From assembly GCA_036276235.1 (NCBI GenBank), contig DATBDZ010000206.1, positions 1 through 33,042 on the forward strand: a DNA stretch of 33,042 bases. The letters are read 5' to 3'. Below the pieces are notes generated by a model. The model ran no database searches. It saw nothing but the letters and a program-made list of their open reading frames with translations, and was not told the origin of the DNA. A program made the position numbers and the translations under genes. Shown here piece by piece: positions 7,756 to 15,313 of the stretch. This stretch comes from JANWHF01 sp036276235 (GTDB taxonomy: Bacteria > Planctomycetota > Phycisphaerae > Tepidisphaerales > Tepidisphaeraceae). Each line of letters opens with the position of its first letter. Positions within the stretch are counted from its first letter, which is position 1.

Positions 7756-10700
7756 ATGTTGTCGAATTTTGGCCGTTCGGGCTCGGCTCTCGTTCGCACT
7801 CCATTGATGCGCGAACGAGTCAACCTTTCCAAAAGTCGCCGCGCGTTGCAGCGTGCGAGCAGAGTGACCGTCGAAGCGATGGAAGCCCGAGTCCTGCTCT
7901 CGGGCGCAACCGACATCTCACTTCTGAGCAATGGCAATCTTCTCATCAACGACAGCGGGTCGGTCAACGACGCGTTGACGATCTCGCGGAACGGCGCCAA
8001 CGTCCGCGTTACCGACCCGGGTAACTCACTGGCCGCCGGCAGCGGCGCCAATCAGGTGGACGCGCATACCGTCGATGTTCCCCTGGCTTCGATTTCCGGC
8101 AACATTCAGGTCGATACCGGCGACGGCGACGACACCCTGACGATCGACACATCAGACGGCCTGGTGGCGCCGATCGCCTTCGACGGCGGCGCGGGTTTCG
8201 ACACGCTACGATTCACGGGCACCAGCCTGCTCGACTCGCAAACCTACAACTATGGTTCGGATGCGAGTTCCGGCTCTATCGATCTGGCCGCCGGCGGCGT
8301 CACCCAGACCGTCCAATACACCCATATCGAACCGATCCAGGACAGCGTTCCGGTGGCGAATTTCACAGTGAACGGAACGGCCGCTGATAACGCCATCAAC
8401 TACACGCAGGGCCCAGGCGGCGGAAGTTTTGTGGGTAATACTGGCCTGATCTCAGTGGACGTGCAGGAGACCCTCGAGTTTAACAACAAAACCAATCTGG
8501 TCATTAATGGTCTGGCCGGCAGCGACACAATCAATCTTCACTACAACAATGTGACAAACCCCGCCGGCCTCACCGGCACCATCACCGTCGACGGCGGCGA
8601 TCCAACCGCCAGCGACACCCCTTATCGTCAACGGCATCTCGGGCTCGCTCGACAACCTCCGCTATCTGCCCACCGCAGTCGGCGCCGGCACGGTCCTCAA
8701 CGACAGTCAGCCACAGCCGCATGTGATCTTCACCGGCATCGAACATCTGAAAACGGTCATTCAGCAGGCCGACGGGGACGGCGTCCGCCTCGAGGGCACC
8801 GCCGGCAACGACGCCTTCGAGTTTCTCCCTGGACTCACCAGCGACAGCGGTACGGCAATTGGCACAATGGACCAGAATAATGCCACCGGCTCCGGCCCAT
8901 TCACCATGACGCCGATGGAGTACAGCGGCGCCTCGCCGGTGGCCAACGATTTTGATGTTAATTTCTTCAACCCCGGTGGCACGGATTCGATCGTTTTTGA
9001 CGGCACCGCCAACGACGACAACATCGCCGTCCAAGGCGGCGAAGCAGGCGGCACAGAGTTCCGCCACACGCTTAACGGAATCGTCGTCTCGCGCCTCGAG
9101 GTCTTCAACATCGCCAGCGTCCTGGTGCGCGGTCTGGCGGGCAACGACACGATCACCACAAATCTGCCGGCGGGCCCCGCCGCTGTCAGTTTGCGCGTAG
9201 AAGGCGGCGGCTCTGCCGGCGACACGCTCAATATGGCGCTTCGACCATCACTTCCACACCGGCGGGTAATCCAATTGCCTTCAGCGGAATCGCGAAAATC
9301 AATGAGACGTCCAGCGGTGCGGGCTCCACGCTGACCATCAACGGCACCGGCGGCGACGACAATCTCACCTATGCGCCGACGAGCGCCACTGCGGGAACTG
9401 TCACCCTCGCAGGCGCCAACCCGCTGATCAATTTCACCGGCGTCGGCAGCACCTTCACGCTCAATCCGCTGGCCGGAGTCGATACCGTGACTGTCAATGG
9501 AAATGCCGGCGCCAATCAAATCACCCTGACGGGAATCCTGGGCGCGCCCACCGCTCAGGTTGATGCGTTGAAGGCCGTCACGCTCGCGGCCGCGACGACC
9601 GAGGCGCTCGTGATTGCCGCCGGGCTTGGCGATGACAATCTCACCGTCAATAGCGCGACCGAACCGGTGCTGATCCCCGTCACCTACGACGGCGGCGGCG
9701 GGACCGACGCGCTGGCGCTGACCGGCGGCACCGCAAGCTCCGACACCTACACCCCCGGCCCGCAACCGGGCGCCGGCAACAGCACGATCGTCTTCACCAG
9801 CGGCGCGGGCGGAACGCAGGTCGTCAATTTCCTCAACCTAGAGCCGGTGACGGATACGGTCGCCGGAGCGCTCGCCGTGAGTGGATCCACCGGCGCAGAC
9901 AATATCGACTACGGTCAGGGACCGACGGCCGCCCAGGGCGAGGTCGCCGTCAACGGATTTGAGCCAATCATCTTCGCCAACAAGACGACGCTCACGCTGA
10001 ACGGCGGCTTTGGGAATGACGCATTCACCATCGACAACAACAACACGCCAACCGGGCTCACGGGCATCACCGTAAACGGGGGCGTCGGTATCGATTCATT
10101 GCTCATCAATGCCTACAACAACGCGGTCGATTTTTCGGTGCCGGGCGTGGTGAATGTGACTGGCCAGCCGCCGATCAACTATTCGAGCATTGAATCCATC
10201 ACCATCATCAATGTCCCCGATTCCATCTCGGTGACGCCCACCACCATCACCGGCAACGAAGGGCAGTTGCTGAGTAACATCAATGTCGGCACGGTTACGG
10301 GCGGCCCGGTCGGCGCGGTGGGCAACGATTTCACCGCATCGATTGATTGGGGTGATGGACACTCCAGCGCCGGCACCGTCACCGGCAGCGCCGGTAGCTT
10401 CACCGTCACCGGCACTCACACGTATGGCGAAGAGGGTACCTATTCGCCGATCGTCACCGTGACCGATCCAAACACCGTCGGGCATACATCCGTCGGCGGC
10501 GTGCCGATCACCATTAACTACACCTCGCCGGTCGGCGGCACCATCGACGATTCGGCGACCGTCTCCGACGTGCAGCTCACCAATTTCGTTGGTGCGGGCA
10601 TCACGCGCAACATCACCGAAGGTCAAACCGACGCCGCCATCATTGGCTTGGCTACGTTCATCGATCCCGGCGGGGCTGAGCCTAATGCCAGCGACCCGGG

Positions 10701-11538
10701 CGGAACGCCGGATGATCACTACGCCACGCTGATTCACTGGGGAGACGGCTCGACTTCGGCCGGACAGGTCGTCTTCGTCGGCGGGAACATGTTCCGCGTC
10801 GACGCGCCGGCCCATCCCTACGCCGAAGAGGGAACGTACACAATCAGCCTCGATGTAACGCACGAAACGGAGCCGACGCTCACGGCCGACGCTGCGACCG
10901 TCATAGTCAAGGATGCTCCGCTCACCGCCTCCGGCAAGACGCTCAACGGCATTGAGGGCCGCGTTCTCAGCGGAACCGTCGCCACATTCACCGATGCATA
11001 TAGTGCTGCCCCGACCAGCGATTTCACAGCCACCGTCAATTGGGGCGACGGCAAATCATCCGCCGGAACCATCGTCAGCGACGGCGGCGGACATTTCCAC
11101 GTCACCGCAAGCCATGCTTATGCCGAGCAGCTCGCCGCCGGATACAAGTTCAAGGTAACGATCAAGGATGTCGGCGGGTCGAGCGTCGTCGCAAATGGCC
11201 TGGCTAAGATTGCCGATGCCCCGCTCGATTCGGCCGCCGGCCTGACTCTCAACAAGTCGAAGAACGTCACGTTCACCAATCTGACGCTCGGCTCCTTCCG
11301 CGACCAGGATTCGCTCAACACGCTGGCGTCCGATTACACCGGCACCATCAGTTGGGGCGACGGCTCAGCCAAAACCGCCGCCAAGTTTGTCTTCAACGGA
11401 TCGACCTTCAACGTCGGCAGCTTCTGGAAAGTGCAGGGAACCCACAAATACACGAAGGCCGGAACCTTCACCGTGACAATCACCTTGAAAGACGGCGCCG
11501 CGGCACTCGTGATCACCGCGAAGATCATAGTGACGTAA
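7756..11538 (+). CDS. large exported LEPR-XLL / PKD-like repeat protein, frame broken by two indels
   Basis: Read as one gene this encodes about 1260 residues. The N-terminus has a basic stretch then MEARVLLS at 42-49, a variant of the LEPR-XLL motif found at the start of planctomycete surface or secreted proteins. It continues as Gly/Asp/Asn/Thr-rich beta-repeats (VDTGDGDDTLTID type). The C-terminal third has four PKD-like units, each marked by WGDG (Trp near 865, 995, 1096, 1200). Start: ATG 7756 with GAGGAG six bases upstream. The frame is lost at the CCCC run 8618-8621 (one extra base), continues in the next frame, and returns to the original frame near 9236-9241 (one base missing). Uncorrected, it splits into pieces 7756-8880, about 8621-9334 and about 9238-11538. 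Function is probably adhesive or structural; no enzyme motif is seen. Confidence 0.75.
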
Positions 11539-11582
11539 TGGGCATCGAGGTCTGAGCGGTTCGGCGATAGAATCCCTCTCGA

Positions 11583-13034
11583 ATGCCCGAGTTCAACGCC
11601 AAGCAGGCTTTTGCGGCGGCGACGCAGCATCATCAGGCGGGCCGCATTGCTGAAGCCGAGGCGCTTTATCGCCAGGTGATCGCGAAGCAGCCGCGCCATG
11701 GGGATGCGCTGCATCTGCTGGGATTACTGCTGATTCATCGCGGCGACGCCGCCGCGGCGATCGAGCCGCTTTCGCGCGCCGTCGCGACAAACCCGCAAAA
11801 CGGCGATTTCCGCTACGATCTTGGCGTTGCCCTGGGCGCTATCGGCCGCAACGACGAAGCCGCCGCCGAATATCGCAAGACCATTGTTTTGCGTCCGGAA
11901 CTTCCCGGCGCTTACTCCAATCTTGGCTCGATCTTGGTCGCTCAGGCCAAGCCTGAGGAAGCGCAGGAGCTGCTTGAGAAAGCCCGCGGCAAATTCCCCG
12001 CCAATGCGCTGATCCGCAATAACCTCGGCAACGCCTATCGCGATCTTGGCCGCATCGACGATGCGATTGCAATGTATCGCCAGGCGTCGGCACTCGCTCC
12101 CAGCGAAGCATTGCTGCGGTGGAACCTGGCGATTGCGCTGCTGCTCAAGGGAAACTTCGCCGAGGGCTGGCCCGGCTACATGTATCGCCACGAGGCGGAG
12201 AAGGCGCCGACGGTCATCAACCTGAATCAGCCGATGTGGGACGGCTCCAGCCTCGCCGGCCGCGGAATCTTGCTCTACACCAACCAGGGCCTCGGCGACA
12301 TCATTCAATGCGCAAGATTCTTCCCGTCCCTGGCGGCGCAAGGCGCGCGCGTGATCGTCGGCCTCACCGGAGCACAAGCCGTACTGCGCCCGCTGCTTCG
12401 CGGCCAGTGCGGCATCACGCAAGTGGTGGCGGACGATGAACCGCTCCCGCCGATCCACGTCCAATGCCTGCTCGACCGCCTGCCGGCGATGTACGGCGTC
12501 ACGCCGCAACAACTCCCCGGCCCCATCCCCTACCTGCGCGCCGACGCAACCCGCGCCGCGCAATGGCAACAACGCCTCGTCGGCGAAACGCGCCTCAAGA
12601 TCGGCCTCGCCTGGGCCGGCAACCGCGGCCACGCCAAGGACATCTACCGCTCCATCGCGCCCCAGCTTCTCTCACCGCTGGCGCAGGCCCCCAACATCCG
12701 TTGGATCAGCCTGCAAAAATCCCGAGCTGACAGCGCGCCGCCGGAATTGAATCTCACCGACTGGACCGCCGACCTGCACGACCTGGCCGACACGGCGGCC
12801 CTGATCGCCAATCTCGATCTAATCCTGACCGTAGATACATCGATAGCCCACCTGGCCGGCGCGATAGGCAAGCCAGTCTGGACGATGATCCAGTATTCCC
12901 CCGATTGGCGTTGGATGCTCAATCGCCCGGACACGCCGTGGTATCCCACAATGCGACTATTCCGCCAGCCGCGGCTGCGCGCATGGGAGCCGGTAATCGA
13001 GCATGTGCTTCACGAACTAAGGGCGCGGCACTAA
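11583..13034 (+). CDS. TPR protein with C-terminal GT9-like glycosyltransferase domain
   Basis: A 483-residue protein. Residues about 5-190 are five or six TPR units (for example GRIAEAEALYRQVIAKQP and GRIDDAIAMYRQASALAP). Residues about 215-480 form a heptosyltransferase-like fold with LGDIIQCARFFPSL (first Rossmann half), IGLAWAGN, DLILTVDTSIAHLAGAIGKPVW and the closing DWRWMLNRPDTPWYPTMRLF block. Such TPR-glycosyltransferases are common in planctomycetes and are thought to modify proteins or surface glycans; the substrate cannot be read from sequence. ATG 11583 has no obvious ribosome site. It lies 44 bases after the large exported protein, so that protein is a plausible substrate, by position only. 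Confidence 0.85.
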   Translation: MPEFNAKQAFAAATQHHQAGRIAEAEALYRQVIAKQPRHGDALHLLGLLLIHRGDAAAAIEPLSRAVATNPQNGDFRYDLGVALGAIGRNDEAAAEYRKTIVLRPELPGAYSNLGSILVAQAKPEEAQELLEKARGKFPANALIRNNLGNAYRDLGRIDDAIAMYRQASALAPSEALLRWNLAIALLLKGNFAEGWPGYMYRHEAEKAPTVINLNQPMWDGSSLAGRGILLYTNQGLGDIIQCARFFPSLAAQGARVIVGLTGAQAVLRPLLRGQCGITQVVADDEPLPPIHVQCLLDRLPAMYGVTPQQLPGPIPYLRADATRAAQWQQRLVGETRLKIGLAWAGNRGHAKDIYRSIAPQLLSPLAQAPNIRWISLQKSRADSAPPELNLTDWTADLHDLADTAALIANLDLILTVDTSIAHLAGAIGKPVWTMIQYSPDWRWMLNRPDTPWYPTMRLFRQPRLRAWEPVIEHVLHELRARH

Positions 13035-13233
13035 CCGCCAGATAATCACAAAGCTTGCGAGGCAAAGACGTATAAGAGCCAAAGGATCGTACGTCTCCCG
13101 GTTTACGAGCCCCCAAAAAGCGTGTTGCGCTTTGCCGATGCCCCCCAACCCGCTCGCGCAGCCGCGCCATTGCCGGCTCAGGAAACTTCGCGTTACACCA
13201 GATCGTCAGTGGATTCATGGACGTGACTCGGAT
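13035..13233. other. short convergent intergenic spacer
   Basis: This separates the rightward glycosyltransferase from the end of the leftward signalling operon. The only coding-like stretch is the minus-strand fragment at 13135-13218. No strong terminator hairpin with a T-run is visible. Confidence 0.4.
13135..13218 (-). pseudogene. possible N-terminal remnant of a 2-hydroxyacid dehydrogenase
   Basis: Sixteen bases downstream of the hybrid kinase stop, an ATG begins a 28-residue stretch (MNPLTIWCNAKFPEPAMARL, then RERVGGHR). This reads like the start of a D-isomer-specific 2-hydroxyacid dehydrogenase. The resemblance ends abruptly after GGHR, although the frame stays open further. There is no Rossmann motif or active-site Arg/Glu/His region. 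It may be the 5' scar of a deleted operon gene, or chance. Confidence 0.25.
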
Positions 13234-14844
13234 TCAAGCGATCTGCCGCGGGAGGGAAAGTGTCGATAGTAGATTCTCCAGTCGATTTGGATCTACCGGT
13301 TTGGTCATGTGCAAGTTAAAGCCGGCATTTCGTGCGCGTTGAACGTCATCCTCCTGGCCATAGCCGGTAATGGCGACCAGGTACATCGACTGAAGGTCAG
13401 CTTCGCCACGGATTGCCCGGGCAACATCGTAGCCGTCCATGTCGCCCGGCAGGCCGATGTCGCAAAGAACGACCTCCGGCCGAAACTCCCGCGCGGCTTC
13501 CAATCCCTGCGAGCCGCAATGAGCGATCTGCGATTTGTGCCCATACAGGCGAAGCAATGCGCCCAGTGTTTTGGCGGCGTCGAGATTATCTTCGATTACC
13601 AAAACGCGCCACGAAGCCATGGAGTTTTTTGCCGCGGGAACACAGTCGCTGGTGAAGGCGGCTTCGTAAGCTGGAACGGTGAAGCTGATTCGGCAACCCT
13701 TGCCGGCGCCGTCGCTTTCCGCATTGACGCGGCCGCCGTGCAGTTCCATGAGTCCTTTGCTCAGCGCCAGCCCGAGCCCCAGCCCTCCGCGGCTGCGATC
13801 CAGGCTTGTGTCCGCCTGGTGGAACGATTCAAACACATGGGCCAGCGTGTCGGCGTCCATGCCGATTCCGGTATCAATGACGGTGAGGACAACCGAATCG
13901 TCTGATCCGCGCACGTTGAGCGTGATCGTGCCACCGGCATCCGTAAATTTGGCGGCGTTGTGAAGGAGGTTGCCGATGACTTGCGCCAAGCGGGTGGGAT
14001 CGCCATTCACCCAGGCCGGGGAATCGGGGAGATTCAGCGCGAGGGTCAGTCCTGCCGCTTCGATATCCTGGCGGTGGTCAACGGCGCAGTTACGCGCCAG
14101 CGCCGCCAGATCGACCCGCTCGCGGCGAAGCAGCACTTTCCCGCGGGCGATGCGCGACACATCCAGCAGGTCGTCGATCAAGCGGCCCATCTGCGCCACC
14201 TGGCGCTCGATCACTTCGCGCGCCTCGGTGTGGCCGCAATCGGTCGTCGGCGGAAGACTGAGGATCTTGGTGGCGTTGCGAATCGGGCCCAATGGGTTGC
14301 GTAGCTCGTGCGCTAAAACCGCGAGGAATTCGTCCTTGCGGCGAGCCGCTTCGCGAAGCTCTGCCGCCTGTTGCTGCAATTGGTCGATCAGCCGCGTGCG
14401 CTCTTCGGCAAGCTGCTGCACTTGCTTGCGGCGTTCTTCCAACTGAATGTCAAGCGTAACGCGATCGATCGCCGCGTGAACGATATGCCTCAGGTCATTG
14501 CCTGCCACCTTTTTGACCAGATAATCCTGCGCACCCTTTTTGATAGCGTCAACGGCAACGGCCTCGTTGCCCTGGCCGGTGAGCATGACCACCGGCGTGG
14601 GCGCGTCGCCATCCTGGCGGCGGAGGCGCTCGATGAATTCCAGGCCGTTCAAATCGGGGAGATTGTAATCCAGGAGGATGCAATCGGGCCTTTCGCGGCG
14701 GCTGATCGCCAGGCCCTCTTCACCAACGGATGCCTCCAGGAACTCATATGCGGTCGAGGTATCTTGAGCGATGCGCCGGCGATATACCTGCCGATCTTCA
14801 ACCGAGTCATCAACGATGAGGATGCGGCAAGGCTTTTCGCTCAT
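13234..14844 (-). CDS. receiver-histidine kinase-receiver hybrid
   Basis: A 536-residue soluble protein, third gene of the leftward signalling operon. The N-terminal receiver (1-125) has Asp12-Asp13 and phospho-acceptor Asp59 (CILLDYNLPDLNG). A short coiled coil (about 135-165) leads to HisKA with His179 in LAHELRNPLG, then HATPase with NLLHNAAKF, DTGIGM and GGLGLGLAL. The C-terminal receiver (about 410-530) has Asp462 in VLCDIGLPG. It has no membrane segment and no PAS domain, so input most likely comes through phosphorylation of receiver 1 by the upstream kinase or through the small receiver. It starts 28 bases after the receiver gene stops. The ribosome site is weak. Final output is unclear because no DNA-binding domain occurs in the operon. 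Confidence 0.92.
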   Translation of the reverse strand: MSEKPCRILIVDDSVEDRQVYRRRIAQDTSTAYEFLEASVGEEGLAISRRERPDCILLDYNLPDLNGLEFIERLRRQDGDAPTPVVMLTGQGNEAVAVDAIKKGAQDYLVKKVAGNDLRHIVHAAIDRVTLDIQLEERRKQVQQLAEERTRLIDQLQQQAAELREAARRKDEFLAVLAHELRNPLGPIRNATKILSLPPTTDCGHTEAREVIERQVAQMGRLIDDLLDVSRIARGKVLLRRERVDLAALARNCAVDHRQDIEAAGLTLALNLPDSPAWVNGDPTRLAQVIGNLLHNAAKFTDAGGTITLNVRGSDDSVVLTVIDTGIGMDADTLAHVFESFHQADTSLDRSRGGLGLGLALSKGLMELHGGRVNAESDGAGKGCRISFTVPAYEAAFTSDCVPAAKNSMASWRVLVIEDNLDAAKTLGALLRLYGHKSQIAHCGSQGLEAAREFRPEVVLCDIGLPGDMDGYDVARAIRGEADLQSMYLVAITGYGQEDDVQRARNAGFNLHMTKPVDPNRLENLLSTLSLPRQIA

Positions 14845-14872
14845 AAATCCGCGATTTGTTAGAGCTTGGGAA

Positions 14873-15313
14873 TCACGGCAGCAGCGCCTCGTTCAGCCAG
14901 AACTCGGCAACCCGCCGCATCGTCTGCATGAACGCGCCCAGGTCCACCGGCTTGCGGATGTAGGCATTGGCGCCGGATTGATAGCACGTGCGAATGTCGC
15001 GCTCGTCGTGAGAGGTGGTGACCACCAGCACGGGAATCGACTTGAGTTCGTCGTTCTGCTTGATTTCCGCCAGAACTTCGCGGCCGTCGGTGCCAGGCAT
15101 GTTCAGGTCCAGGAGGATCATGCCGGGGCGAACGTTTTTTTCGCTTTGGGTGTATTGCCCGCGGCCATGAAGGTAATCCAGGGCGTCGTCGCCATCGACG
15201 CAGTACATGATCGGGAGCGTGACACCGGCCCTTTTGAGGGCGCGCGTCGTCGTCTCCCGATCCTCGGGACTGTCCTCGATCAAGAGCACGGGTTGATTTC
15301 GCGTCGCTACCAT
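14873..15313 (-). CDS. single-domain response regulator, Rcp1-like
   Basis: A 146-residue receiver of the Rcp1/phytochrome-partner type: LLIEDSPED at the start, phospho-acceptor Asp69 in ILLDLNMPGTDG, Thr99-Thr100 and Lys121 in IRKPV. Members of this group usually take phosphate from kinases with a SHDLKEPLR box, which is what the upstream gene has. The frame is open further upstream, but ATG 15313 is the likely start. It overlaps the kinase stop in the seven-base string ATGGTAG, which implies translational coupling and near-equal synthesis. There is no output domain. It probably relays phosphate to the receiver-kinase-receiver hybrid encoded next. Confidence 0.92.
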   Translation of the reverse strand: MVATRNQPVLLIEDSPEDRETTTRALKRAGVTLPIMYCVDGDDALDYLHGRGQYTQSEKNVRPGMILLDLNMPGTDGREVLAEIKQNDELKSIPVLVVTTSHDERDIRTCYQSGANAYIRKPVDLGAFMQTMRRVAEFWLNEALLP

